DNA from: Planococcus halotolerans
Lineage (GTDB): Bacteria > Bacillota > Bacilli > Bacillales_A > Planococcaceae
Direction of reading: 5' to 3'
DNA: 64,000 nt
NCBI RefSeq assembly: GCF_003289955.1
Contig: NZ_QLZR01000008.1
Span: 106,040-170,039, forward strand
Part shown: positions 45,445 to 54,213 of the stretch, piece by piece
How positions within the stretch are numbered: the first letter of the stretch is position 1
Layout: every line of letters starts with the position of its first letter
Translations under genes and position numbers: made by a program
Notes under the pieces: model-generated
What the model was told of the DNA's origin: nothing
Databases searched by the model: none
Seen by the model: only the letters and a program-made list of their open reading frames with translations

Positions 45445-46371
45445 ATGTGGGAAGGGGTAAAGCTGCTAATGGAGCGGTTGCCGGCTGGGCATCCGGAGCA
45501 GCCATATTTGAAAAAGGAGTTACATCGGTACGAAGCTGGCTGGAAAGGTGAGCAGCGCTTGATTGCGAAAATGAGTGAGTTTCATTGGAGTGAACCTTAT
45601 GAATTGCTTTGGGATGTCGGTTTAAAACTGGGCAACTGGAAAGCCCAAATGGATGGCTTGCTGGTGACGGAGCGCTGTGTCATCATTATCAGTTCGAAGA
45701 ATATCAGCGGAAAAATCCATTTCGATGCAGTGACTTCTGAGTTTTACCGGTTTAATAATGAAGGCGAAAAAATGGTAATGGAAGATCCGCAGGTGCAGCT
45801 GGCCAAGCACATCCGCTTTCTCAAGCTGTGGCTGAAACAGAGGAAAATTTCGCATCCGCCGATTGATGGAGTGGTCGTCTTTACGCCGAGGCATTGTGAG
45901 TTTATTTCGAAGCCAGCGGATAAGCATATCTGCAAGACGTATCAGGCGGTTGAGACGATTTACACAATTCTTGAAGCGCATGTTATTTCGGCTGACTCCC
46001 CTAAGCCGAGCAGATTGCGGAAGCTGATTGAATCGAACAGTTATTCATACGAGCGACCGCCGTTGTGTGAGTATTATCGGATTGATCCGCGAGAGTTGAA
46101 GACGGGTGTGAAGTGTGTGGCGTGTGGGAAGATTGCGGTGGAGCGGTTGTTTAAAGTCTGGGAATGCAGAGAGTGCGGCCACCGGGATCCGAATGCCCAT
46201 CAACAGGCTTTACAGGAGTATTTTGCATTGGTCAGTCGTGAGATTGATAATAAGGAATTTCGGCGGTTTAGTGGGATTGAATCACGATATGTTGTTTTCA
46301 GAATGCTTTCTGATGCTGGACTTGTAACTGAAGGAGCAAAAAGGAATCGCAAGTATATCAATGAAAACTAA
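45445..46371 (+). CDS. NERD-domain protein with zinc ribbon, catalytic Glu replaced
   Basis: 308 residues, a paralogue of the gene at 20.1 kb with the same order: NERD domain, Cys4 zinc ribbon (Cys224, 227, 241, 244) and a C-terminal winged-helix-like domain (about 252-305). Conserved residues include Glu36 (KGEQRL), Asp70 (QMDGLL) and Lys85, but the PD-(D/E)xK acidic residue is Ser83 (IIISSKNISG instead of ILESKNISG), so nuclease activity may be lost. An adjacent TTG at 45442 is better spaced from AGGGGAG and is an equally good start. A terminator and then a phased array follow the gene. Confidence 0.85.
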   Translation: MWEGVKLLMERLPAGHPEQPYLKKELHRYEAGWKGEQRLIAKMSEFHWSEPYELLWDVGLKLGNWKAQMDGLLVTERCVIIISSKNISGKIHFDAVTSEFYRFNNEGEKMVMEDPQVQLAKHIRFLKLWLKQRKISHPPIDGVVVFTPRHCEFISKPADKHICKTYQAVETIYTILEAHVISADSPKPSRLRKLIESNSYSYERPPLCEYYRIDPRELKTGVKCVACGKIAVERLFKVWECRECGHRDPNAHQQALQEYFALVSREIDNKEFRRFSGIESRYVVFRMLSDAGLVTEGAKRNRKYINEN

Positions 46372-46382
46372 TTCTTTGTTTG

Positions 46383-46412
46383 AAAAACACCTATTCAAGT
46401 AGGTGTTTTTTT
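46383..46412 (+). terminator. Terminator after the second NERD gene
   Basis: AAAAACACCTA pairs with TAGGTGTTTTT. It lies between the gene and the array. Confidence 0.92.
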
Positions 46413-46439
46413 ATTTTTATTAGCAAAAAGTTATCGCTA

Positions 46440-46550
46440 CGCACATAAAACTGAATCTGCGCACATAAAATGACGTCACCGCACACAAATCCGGATCTGC
46501 GCACACAAATGCCTCTCACCGCACATAAATTCGGCTCACCGCACACAAAC
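46440..46550 (+). repeat. Phased 11-nt repeat array with exact 20-nt period
   Basis: Six copies of CGCACAYAAAW start at 46440, 46460, 46480, 46500, 46520 and 46540, every 20 nt without exception. The 9-nt spacers end either in ATCTG or in TCAC. The sequence differs from the GTGATCATAGAA arrays, but the length, period and position after a NERD gene are the same. Not a CRISPR: spacers are far too short and not unique. Confidence 0.95.
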
Positions 46551-46612
46551 AGCCGCCACACCCCCACCCCCGACAAAATTTCCCCCACAAAAAAACCGCC
46601 CCCACACCCCGG
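46551..46612. other. C-rich/G-rich tract between the array and yslB
   Basis: The + strand carries repeated CCCCC runs, so the minus strand (the yslB coding strand) has G5-T-G5 and further G4-G5 runs that could form a G-quadruplex. The minus-strand segment GGGGGCGGTTTTTTT may contribute to ending the yslB transcript. Confidence 0.5.
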
Positions 46613-46639
46613 ATACGGTCAATCCACATTATATTCCAC

Positions 46640-47041
46640 TCAAATTTGCTCTCGCAGATCCGTTTTCAGCGTAATTCGGACCAACTTCTTCTTCGGCAGC
46701 ACTTCGTCGTAGGCTTCTGTCAAAAAGCCGCCGATTTTCTGCTGTTGCTGGGCCAGGAAGCCGGCTTCGAGCTTGAAGCAGCGGTTATCGAGTTTGAAAG
46801 GGCGCAAAACGAAGACAGTTTCGTCTTTGCCAGTTTTTTCTGTCACTAATTCGCCAAATCCGGCCTGCTCAAAAAAGTCGCCGGCTTCGTCCAAAGAGAA
46901 AAGGGGGAATTTCCGGGCAAGGGATTTGCCGGCCCAATAGAGGACGTCGTTTTCGTGTTTGCCCAGTATATCGGATAATACATAGTCGCGAATAATTTCA
47001 TAACCGAAATGTTCGTTGGTTTCAGGTTCTTTTGCAGTCAT
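46640..47041 (-). CDS. DUF2507 family protein (YslB-like)
   Basis: 133 residues. GYEIIRDYVLSDILGKHENDVLYWAGKSLARKFPL and a C-terminal GFLAQQQQKIGGFLTEAYDEV are typical of YslB/DUF2507, which has a V4R-like ligand-binding fold. Function unknown. Located between lysC and sdhC as in B. subtilis, on the opposite strand. Confidence 0.88.
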   Translation of the reverse strand: MTAKEPETNEHFGYEIIRDYVLSDILGKHENDVLYWAGKSLARKFPLFSLDEAGDFFEQAGFGELVTEKTGKDETVFVLRPFKLDNRCFKLEAGFLAQQQQKIGGFLTEAYDEVLPKKKLVRITLKTDLREQI

Positions 47042-47104
47042 CGTAAACCCACTTTCAATATGTAGAAACCCCGTAGGGAATCTTCTGAATTAAGACAAGT
47101 TGCC

Positions 47105-47133
47105 TTGACGCTCATAATTGAGCGGAGTACAAT
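47105..47133 (+). promoter_or_regulatory. sdhCAB promoter
   Basis: TTGACG and TACAAT with 17-nt spacing, about 110 nt before sdhC and divergent from yslB. Confidence 0.7.
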
Positions 47134-47244
47134 AAATATGTCATATTATTGTATCATGATGTTCCATGCAGTCAATGGATGCTTTCGTAAAATATCGATT
47201 GCTCCGTTAACTGCCTTATTAATGTTTTGAGGAGGGTAAAAGTT

Positions 47245-47856
47245 TTGGATAATCGTGAATTTTTATTGCGCAGGTTGCATTCATTGCTTGGAATCATTCC
47301 ACTTGGGATTTTCCTTACACAGCATTTAATCGTCAACCATTTCGCAACACAAGGTGTCGAGGCATTTAACAACGCATCCCACTTCTTAGCGAACCTTCCG
47401 TTCGTCATTTTCCTGGAGATTTTCGTTATTTATCTGCCGATTATGTATCATGCTTTCTACGGTGTATACATAGCTTTCACTAGCAAGCACAACCCAGGAC
47501 ATTATAGTTATTTGCGCAATATTTTATTTACTGCTCAGCGTTATACAGGAGTATTCCTCGTAGTCTTCATCGCTTGGCACGTATTTGAAACACGCTTCCA
47601 GGTGGCTATCGGAAATGCAGCAGAGGCTGATTTCAACATGATGGCTAATATTCTGGATAATCCTTGGATGTTTGCATTTTATGTTGCCGGCGTTCTCACA
47701 GCTACGTTCCACTTGGCGAATGGCTTGTGGTCATTCCTTGTAACTTGGGGCATTACTCAATCCGAGAAAGCTCAACGATACACGACATACTTCACACTTG
47801 TGGTGTTCATTGTATTGTCGGTAATCGGTATCCGCGCTTTATTGGCATTCGTTTAA
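47245..47856 (+). CDS. sdhC: Succinate dehydrogenase cytochrome b558 subunit
   Basis: 203 residues with five membrane helices. Heme-ligand histidines are expected in RRLHSLLGIIPL, LIVNHFATQG, YHAFYGVY and FIAWHVFET, the di-heme Bacillus type. Start is TTG with GAGGAGGG 8 nt upstream; an upstream in-frame start at 47227 overlaps that site. Membrane anchor and menaquinone-reducing subunit of complex II. Confidence 0.95.
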   Translation: MDNREFLLRRLHSLLGIIPLGIFLTQHLIVNHFATQGVEAFNNASHFLANLPFVIFLEIFVIYLPIMYHAFYGVYIAFTSKHNPGHYSYLRNILFTAQRYTGVFLVVFIAWHVFETRFQVAIGNAAEADFNMMANILDNPWMFAFYVAGVLTATFHLANGLWSFLVTWGITQSEKAQRYTTYFTLVVFIVLSVIGIRALLAFV

Positions 47857-47901
47857 GACGAATTCGATCATTGGTGAATTAAAAGAGGAGTGAATACCAA
47901 A

Positions 47902-49650
47902 ATGGCGAAAGGCAAACTTATTATTGTCGGTGGCGGGCTTGCCGGTTTAATGGCGGCTGTAAAAGGCGCAGAGGCTGGCGCGTCAATCGATTTATTTTCA
48001 ATCGTTCCGGTTAAACGATCTCACTCTGTGTGTGCACAGGGCGGTATCAACGGAGCGGTAAATACCAAAGGTGAAGGCGATTCACCGGATATTCACTTTG
48101 ACGACACGGTTTACGGCGGGGATTTCCTTGCGAACCAGCGTCCGGTCAAAGCGATGACAGATGCGGCGCCAGCGATTATCCGCTTGCTTGACCGTATGGG
48201 CGTTATGTTCAACCGTACGCCTGAAGGTTTGCTTGACTTCCGCCGCTTCGGTGGAACGATGCACCATAGAACTGCTTTTGCCGGCGCGACTACTGGCCAG
48301 CAATTGCTTTATGCACTTGATGAGCAAGTGCGCCGCCACGAAGTAAGCGGTCTTGTACAGAAATACGAAGGATGGGAATTCCTTGGTTTGATTCTTGATG
48401 AAAACGGCGTTAGCCGCGGAATCACTGCACAGAACATGACGACTATGGAAATCCAAGCGTTCCGCGGAGATGCTGTAATCATGGCAACCGGCGGACCTGG
48501 AATCATCTTCGGAAAATCGACGAACTCTGTTATCAACACAGGTTCAGCGGCTTCCATCGTTTATCAGCAAGGCGCTTATTACGCAAACGGCGAATTTATC
48601 CAGATTCACCCAACTGCGATTCCGGGAGACGACAAGCTTCGCTTGATGTCTGAATCGGCACGTGGTGAAGGTGGCCGTATCTGGACTTATAAAGACGGAA
48701 AACCTTGGTATTTCCTCGAAGAAAAATATCCTGCTTACGGAAACCTGGTTCCTCGTGATATCGCTACACGCGAAATCTTCGATGTCTGTGTTAACCAAAA
48801 GCTCGGCATTAACGGCGAAAACATGGTTTACCTGGATCTTTCACACAAAGATCCGAAGGAATTGGATATCAAACTTGGCGGAATCATCGAGATCTATGAG
48901 AAATTCACAGGTGATGACCCACGCAAAGTTCCGATGAAAATCTTCCCTGCAGTCCATTATTCAATGGGCGGATTATGGGTTGATGATCACCAATTTACAA
49001 GCATTCCAGGTGTTTTGGCTGCAGGTGAATGTGATTATTCCCAGCACGGTGCAAACCGTTTGGGCGCAAACTCACTTCTTTCAGCTATCTACGGCGGAAT
49101 GGTGGCAGGACCGAACGCGCTTGATTATATCAAAGGCCTCGAGGTTCTTGCCGAAGATATGCCTTCTGATATTTTCGATCAGGCAGTTGCTGAAGAGCAG
49201 CGCAAATGGGACGAAATCCTGGCACTTAACGGAACTGAGAATGCCTATGTTCTTCACAAAGAGCTTGGCGAATGGATGACGGATAACGTAACAGTTGTTC
49301 GTTATAACGACCGTCTTCAGAAAACGGACGAGAAAATCCAGGAATTGCTTGAGCGTTTCAATAACATCAACATCACAGACACTCAACTTTGGAGCAATCA
49401 AGGCGCAATGTTCACACGTCAGCTGAAAAATATGCTACATTTAGCACGAGTGATCACACTTGGAGCGTTGAACCGCAACGAGAGCCGCGGAGCTCACTAC
49501 AAACCTGATTTCCCGGAACGTAACGATGAAGAATTCTTGAAAACGACTATGGCAAAATTCAATGGCTATGACGCACCGATTTTCCATTATGAAGAAGTGG
49601 ATTTTTCACTAATTCCGCCGCGCAAGCGTGATTATTCAGCCAAAGCATAA
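47902..49650 (+). CDS. sdhA: Succinate dehydrogenase flavoprotein subunit
   Basis: 582 residues. The FAD-binding N-terminus is KLIIVGGGLAGLMAAVKGAEAG, the flavinylation motif is SVCAQGGINGAVN, and the active-site loop includes HRTAFAGATTGQQLL and HGANRLGANSLLSA. The ATG used has GAGGAG about ten nt upstream; a GTG at 47890 is inside that site. Oxidises succinate in the TCA cycle. Confidence 0.97.
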   Translation: MAKGKLIIVGGGLAGLMAAVKGAEAGASIDLFSIVPVKRSHSVCAQGGINGAVNTKGEGDSPDIHFDDTVYGGDFLANQRPVKAMTDAAPAIIRLLDRMGVMFNRTPEGLLDFRRFGGTMHHRTAFAGATTGQQLLYALDEQVRRHEVSGLVQKYEGWEFLGLILDENGVSRGITAQNMTTMEIQAFRGDAVIMATGGPGIIFGKSTNSVINTGSAASIVYQQGAYYANGEFIQIHPTAIPGDDKLRLMSESARGEGGRIWTYKDGKPWYFLEEKYPAYGNLVPRDIATREIFDVCVNQKLGINGENMVYLDLSHKDPKELDIKLGGIIEIYEKFTGDDPRKVPMKIFPAVHYSMGGLWVDDHQFTSIPGVLAAGECDYSQHGANRLGANSLLSAIYGGMVAGPNALDYIKGLEVLAEDMPSDIFDQAVAEEQRKWDEILALNGTENAYVLHKELGEWMTDNVTVVRYNDRLQKTDEKIQELLERFNNINITDTQLWSNQGAMFTRQLKNMLHLARVITLGALNRNESRGAHYKPDFPERNDEEFLKTTMAKFNGYDAPIFHYEEVDFSLIPPRKRDYSAKA

Positions 49651-49683
49651 GTTAACGAGTCAAAGAAGGGAGATAGAATTATT

Positions 49684-50451
49684 ATGGGTGAAGCAGCAAA
49701 AACGGTAATTTTTGAAATCGAACGCCGTGATTCAACTGATAAAGAATCCTATTTCGAGAAATTCGAATTGCCATACCGCGCGAACATGAATGTCATTTCG
49801 GCATTGATGGAAATCCGCCGTAACCCTGTCAATATGGAAGGGAAGAAAACAACACCTGTAAACTGGGACATGAACTGCCTTGAGGAAGTTTGTGGAGCAT
49901 GTTCAATGATTATCAACGGCAAAGCACGCCAGTCGTGTACAGCCCTGGTCGATCAATTGGAACAGCCGATCCGTTTGCAGCCGATGAAAACATTCCCTGT
50001 TGTCCGCGACCTTGTCGTTGACCGCAGCCGCATGTTTGATTCATTGAAAAAAGTCAAAGCCTGGGTTCCAATCGATGGAACGCATGATCTTGGCGAAGGT
50101 CCACGTATGCCTGAACGTAAACGCCAATGGGCTTACGAACTTTCAAAATGTATGACTTGCGGTGTATGCCTTGAAGCATGCCCGAACGTCAACGATAAAT
50201 CCGATTTCATCGGAGCTGCGCCACTTTCTCAAGTTCGCTTGATGAATGCGCATCCAACTGGTGCCATGAACCGTGATGAGCGTTTGAACGCAATCATGGG
50301 TGAAGGCGGCCTTGCAAGCTGCGGTAACTCACAAAACTGTGTTGAATCTTGCCCTAAAGGTATTCCTTTGACAACTTCAATCGCAGCGTTGAACCGTGAA
50401 ACTACAGTTCAAATGTTCCGTAACTTCTTCGGAAGCGATCACGCAGTCTGA
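49684..50451 (+). CDS. sdhB: Succinate dehydrogenase iron-sulfur subunit
   Basis: 255 residues. The [2Fe-2S] motif CLEEVCGACSM...C lies near 62-82, and the C-terminal ferredoxin domain has CMTCGVCLEACPN and CGNSQNCVESCPKG for the other two clusters. GAAGGGAG precedes the ATG. Last gene of sdhCAB. Confidence 0.97.
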   Translation: MGEAAKTVIFEIERRDSTDKESYFEKFELPYRANMNVISALMEIRRNPVNMEGKKTTPVNWDMNCLEEVCGACSMIINGKARQSCTALVDQLEQPIRLQPMKTFPVVRDLVVDRSRMFDSLKKVKAWVPIDGTHDLGEGPRMPERKRQWAYELSKCMTCGVCLEACPNVNDKSDFIGAAPLSQVRLMNAHPTGAMNRDERLNAIMGEGGLASCGNSQNCVESCPKGIPLTTSIAALNRETTVQMFRNFFGSDHAV

Positions 50452-50460
50452 TTTATACAG

Positions 50461-50488
50461 AAACCTTCACTTCGGTGAAGGTTTTTTT
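50461..50488 (+). terminator. sdhCAB terminator
   Basis: AAACCTTCAC-TTCG-GTGAAGGTTT with a T run, a UUCG-type tetraloop. Confidence 0.95.
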
Positions 50489-50611
50489 ATTAGGGTTTTC
50501 AGGTCAAAAAGATACTAAAAACGACCCTGCGGAAATGAAATATGGAGCCTCGCACCCTGGTTTTTGTTATACTGATAAAATAGTAAGGGATATTTTATTG
50601 GAGGAAATTAA

Positions 50612-51079
50612 ATGAAAGCTAATTACATTACAGATTTTGAACAATGGAAACAGGAATTCAGTTTTTCTGCTCCGGTACAGGTGCGGTTCTCTGAAACGGA
50701 TATGTTCGGCCACGTTAATAACACTGTGCCGATCACTTATTTTGAATTTGCACGCATCGAATACATGAAGGAACTGGGGCTGATGCAGCGCTGGCTGAAA
50801 GGGGATGGCGATTTATTCCCTGTTATCGCCGACATGCAGGTGGATTATACGCAGCAGGTTTACTTCGATGAAAAACTCGATGTATATGTTAAAATCGCTT
50901 CGATTGGCAGATCTTCGATCGACGTCCATTACTGGGTCGTAAACGCAAAAGGGGAAACCTGCTTTACCGGAAGAGGGGCCATGGTTCAAATTTCCAAAGC
51001 CACCGGCAAGGGACACCCGTGGACAGATGAAGAAAAAGCGCTTTTTGAAAATAAGCAGTTTATTTCATCAGAAAATTAA
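50612..51079 (+). CDS. 4HBT-type acyl-CoA thioesterase (YsmA-like)
   Basis: 155 residues of the hotdog fold. VRFSETDMFGHVNNTVPITYFEFARIEY is the 4HBT active-site region with the catalytic Asp in ETDMFGHVNN. Substrate unknown. In B. subtilis the corresponding ysmA is followed by gerE; here the next gene is the MarR regulator, with gerE absent. Confidence 0.88.
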   Translation: MKANYITDFEQWKQEFSFSAPVQVRFSETDMFGHVNNTVPITYFEFARIEYMKELGLMQRWLKGDGDLFPVIADMQVDYTQQVYFDEKLDVYVKIASIGRSSIDVHYWVVNAKGETCFTGRGAMVQISKATGKGHPWTDEEKALFENKQFISSEN

Positions 51080-51154
51080 GTCAGTTCTTGCTAAATCAGA
51101 AAAAAACCTTCACTATATAAAGTAATAGTTGTATTCAAGGAGTGGACATGGATT

Positions 51155-51607
51155 ATGAATGAAAACAAAAATGACATCCCCCATGATAAAGAGCGCGTTG
51201 CCTTCATGGAAAAAGAGCTGCGCTATATCTCTGGGATCATTAAGCAAAAAGGCCGTGAAATCCTTAATTCCTACACCATCACACCACCTCAATTCATCGC
51301 GCTGCAATGGCTGTTTGAACATGGCGATATGACGATCGGCGATCTGTCGAACAAAATGTATCTGGCATTCAGCACGACGACTGATCTGGTGGATCGTATG
51401 GAAAAGAATGAATTGGTAGTGAGGATCCGCGAAGAGCAGGATCGCCGGGTTGTGCGCATCAAGCTTTTGAAAGAAGGCGAACGCATCATCGAAGAAGTGA
51501 TTGAAAAGAGACAGGATTATTTACAGAACGTCCTGACCGAATTCAGCGAAGAAGAAGTGGAGCAATTTTCATTCCTATTGGAGAAATTGCACACGAACAT
51601 GAAATAG
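51155..51607 (+). CDS. MarR-family transcriptional regulator (YsmB-like)
   Basis: 150 residues with a winged helix (TPPQFIALQWLFEHGDMTIGDLSNKMYLAFSTTTDLVDRMEKNELVVRIREEQDRRVVRIKLL). The position before racE matches B. subtilis ysmB. Target genes unknown. AAGGAG is 11 nt from the ATG. Confidence 0.92.
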   Translation: MNENKNDIPHDKERVAFMEKELRYISGIIKQKGREILNSYTITPPQFIALQWLFEHGDMTIGDLSNKMYLAFSTTTDLVDRMEKNELVVRIREEQDRRVVRIKLLKEGERIIEEVIEKRQDYLQNVLTEFSEEEVEQFSFLLEKLHTNMK

Positions 51608-51617
51608 GGGCGGAAAC

Positions 51618-52427
51618 ATGCAAGCGAATGCGCCAATCGGAGTAATTGATTCAGGAGTAGGCGGGTTGACTGTCGCAAAGGAGATTATGCGGCTTTTGCC
51701 ACACGAAAAAGTGCTGTATATCGGAGACAATGCCAGATGTCCATATGGGCCACGTCCTCAGGCTGAAGTCCGGAAGTACACCTGGCAGATGGCGAGTGCA
51801 CTGGTGGACAAGAATATCAAGCTGCTCGTCATCGCCTGTAACACGGCGACTGCGGCAACGCTTGATTCTCTGCAGAAAAAATTGTCCATCCCTGTGATTG
51901 GCGTCATTTTTCCAGGAGCTCGCGCAGCGATGAAAGTTTCCGTTACCAAGGAAATTGCGGTACTCGGCACACTCGGGACTGTGAAGAGCGGTGCTTATGA
52001 AAATGCTTTGAAATCGTTGATGTCGTCCTGCCACATCGTCCAGCTGGCGTGCCCGAAATTTGTGCCGCTTGTCGAAAGTGACGAATATGAAGGTGAGTTT
52101 GCGAGAAAAATGGTATGGGAAACACTGGGCCAATTGGAACGAAAACATTTTGATACGGCGATACTGGGCTGCACCCATTATCCGCTGCTCCAGGAATTCA
52201 TCCAGGAGAAGTTCGGTCCGTCGGTGGCTGTATTGTCATCAGCATCCGAAACAGCAAAAGATGTCGAAAACCATTTGCGCTTTCAAAATATGCTGGCTCC
52301 AGCGAAAAGGCTGCCAGTGCATCAATTTTACACTTCAGGTTCCACATCGATTTTTGAAACGATCATCAAAAAATGGCTGGAGATCGAAAAACCGATTATC
52401 CATTCGATAAAATTCCCTCAAACCTGA
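51618..52427 (+). CDS. racE: Glutamate racemase
   Basis: 269 residues. Both catalytic cysteines are visible, in VIACNTATAATLD and LGCTHYPLLQ, with IGVIDSGVGGLTVAKEI at the N-terminus. Provides D-glutamate for peptidoglycan. Follows the MarR gene by 10 nt. The gene named racE in B. subtilis is murI elsewhere. Confidence 0.96.
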   Translation: MQANAPIGVIDSGVGGLTVAKEIMRLLPHEKVLYIGDNARCPYGPRPQAEVRKYTWQMASALVDKNIKLLVIACNTATAATLDSLQKKLSIPVIGVIFPGARAAMKVSVTKEIAVLGTLGTVKSGAYENALKSLMSSCHIVQLACPKFVPLVESDEYEGEFARKMVWETLGQLERKHFDTAILGCTHYPLLQEFIQEKFGPSVAVLSSASETAKDVENHLRFQNMLAPAKRLPVHQFYTSGSTSIFETIIKKWLEIEKPIIHSIKFPQT

Positions 52428-52448
52428 TGGCGCTGCTGTCAGGTTTTT
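52420..52448 (+). terminator. racE terminator
   Basis: AAACCTGA pairs with TCAGGTTT, followed by TT; it overlaps the racE stop. Confidence 0.8.
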
Positions 52449-52502
52449 GTCGCTCCCTATAAAATATGGTACGCTAATCGAGTAAATATAAGGAGGATAT
52501 CC

Positions 52503-53252
52503 ATGACAAGAGCAGATGAAAGAAAAGCGGACGAATTGCGTCCAGTTGATATGCAGGCAGATTATTTAATTCACCCTGAAGGTTCAGTGTTGATCACGGT
52601 AGGCCAGACGAAAGTGATCTGCACCGCGACAATCGAAGAGAAAGTTCCAGGTTTCCTGCGGGGACAGGGGAAAGGCTGGATCACAGCTGAATATTCCATG
52701 CTGCCGCGTGCTACAGGCAGCCGTAACCGCCGTGAAGCATCAGCAGGCAAAATCGGTGGCCGTACGATGGAAATCCAACGATTGATCGGCCGTGCGCTGC
52801 GTGCTGTTGTCGATCTTGAAAAACTGGGTGAGCGGACGTTATGGCTTGATTGCGACGTTATCCAAGCGGACGGCGGCACTCGGACTGCTTCAATTACAGG
52901 GGCTTATGTGGCGATGGTTATGGCCATCAGCAAACTCGAACTGACAGCTTTCCCGGTAACGGATTTTCTGGCAGCGACAAGTGTCGGCATTACGCATGAC
53001 AATGGCGCCATCCTTGATTTGGATTACAGCGAGGACTCAACAGCTGAAGTCGATATGAATCTGGTGATGACCGGGAAAGGCAATTTCGTTGAACTGCAGG
53101 GCACTGGCGAAGAATCCACCTTTACACGTGCACAATTGAATGAAATGCTGGATCTTGGTGAAGCAGGTATCCGTCAATTGATTGAAAAGCAAAAAGAAAT
53201 TCTTGGTGATACCGCACTCCGGATCGGAGAAGAAACGAGGTCGGAATTATGA
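52503..53252 (+). CDS. rph: Ribonuclease PH
   Basis: 249 residues, a phosphorolytic 3' exoribonuclease for tRNA 3' trimming. [30 protein letters not shown] and [24 protein letters not shown] are diagnostic, with [19 protein letters not shown] in the active site. Overlaps rdgB by 4 nt. In B. subtilis gerM lies just upstream; it is missing here. Confidence 0.97.
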   Translation: MTRADERKADELRPVDMQADYLIHPEGSVLITVGQTKVICTATIEEKVPGFLRGQGKGWITAEYSMLPRATGSRNRREASAGKIGGRTMEIQRLIGRALRAVVDLEKLGERTLWLDCDVIQADGGTRTASITGAYVAMVMAISKLELTAFPVTDFLAATSVGITHDNGAILDLDYSEDSTAEVDMNLVMTGKGNFVELQGTGEESTFTRAQLNEMLDLGEAGIRQLIEKQKEILGDTALRIGEETRSEL

Positions 53253-53839
53253 AAGAGATAATCATTGCGACAAAAAACAAAGGCAAAGCGAAAGATTTCG
53301 AAGAACTGCTCGAACCAATGGGTTATAAAGTACTCACTTTGCACGATGTGGCACCGCATCTTGATGTCGAAGAAACAGGCGAGACCTTCGAAGAGAATGC
53401 GGTATTAAAAGCAGAGACCATTGCGCAGGAACTGCAGGCGACCGTAATTGCAGATGACAGCGGCCTTGAAATCGATGCCCTAAACGGTGAGCCAGGCGTC
53501 TATTCCGCCCGCTATTCAGGGGAAGAAAAAAATGATGATTCCAATATCGACAAAGTGCTGCAGAAATTGGTCCAGGTTCCGGATGATGAAAAAACAGCTC
53601 GATTCCGCTGCGTCCTGGCTCTGGCATCACCGGGTAAGGAAACCATCATCTTTGAAGGCGCCGTTGATGGCCTGATCACCGATGAAAGAAAAGGCGATAA
53701 TGGCTTTGGTTATGATCCGATATTCTATGTCCCAGCCCTCGAAAAAACGATGGCTGAAATGAAACCTTCAGAAAAAGCAGCGGTTTCACATCGTGGAAAT
53801 GCTATTCGGGAATTAGGGAAAGCAATGCCTGGGCTTTAA
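53249..53839 (+). CDS. rdgB: XTP/dITP diphosphatase
   Basis: 196 residues of the Ham1/RdgB family. [40 protein letters not shown] and [14 protein letters not shown] are the conserved substrate and metal motifs. Removes inosine and xanthosine triphosphates from the nucleotide pool. Coupled to rph by ATGA overlap, as in B. subtilis rph-ysnA. Confidence 0.97.
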   Translation: MKEIIIATKNKGKAKDFEELLEPMGYKVLTLHDVAPHLDVEETGETFEENAVLKAETIAQELQATVIADDSGLEIDALNGEPGVYSARYSGEEKNDDSNIDKVLQKLVQVPDDEKTARFRCVLALASPGKETIIFEGAVDGLITDERKGDNGFGYDPIFYVPALEKTMAEMKPSEKAAVSHRGNAIRELGKAMPGL

Positions 53840-53894
53840 GACAACTGAGCCAACACTGATTTCTTTTCTTTTTTAATATTTTTTTAAAATAACG

Positions 53895-53923
53895 TTGACT
53901 TTTCATTAAAAGATTTCTATAAT
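53895..53923 (+). promoter_or_regulatory. tRNA-Arg promoter
   Basis: TTGACT and TATAAT with 17-nt spacing, about 70 nt upstream of the tRNA. Confidence 0.8.
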
Positions 53924-53994
53924 TAAAATTGTCTTTCGAAATAGAATGCAAAGCCGGCTGGCAACAGTTCATCTTGCATTGAGCAGAAAGCCAT

Positions 53995-54068
<74 letters not shown>

Positions 54069-54180
54069 TAATTATGGAAACCAGAAACATTGGTATATCA
54101 ACGTTTATAAGCATTAAGGTAAAAGGTCTGGATTAGAACTTACCCCCTTTTATCCTTAATCTAGACGTTGAACCGAAACT

Positions 54181-54213
54181 ACCTTCTAATCTTATTGATT
54201 AGGAGGTTTTTTT
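54181..54213 (+). promoter_or_regulatory. Terminator-like hairpin hiding the integrase Shine-Dalgarno
   Basis: An 11-bp stem (54181-54191 with 54197-54207) is followed by TTTTTTT and then directly by the integrase GTG. The integrase ribosome-binding site AGGAGG (54201-54206) is in the 3' arm. A further imperfect hairpin lies upstream (GTCTGGATTA/TAATCTAGAC, 54126-54166). The arrangement could both stop tRNA readthrough and limit integrase translation. Confidence 0.65.

Noticed and set aside
46470..46712. Open frame of 80 codons after the second NERD gene
   Set aside because: It is read from the repeat array and C-rich tract (low-complexity TNPDLRTQ type) and runs antisense into yslB.
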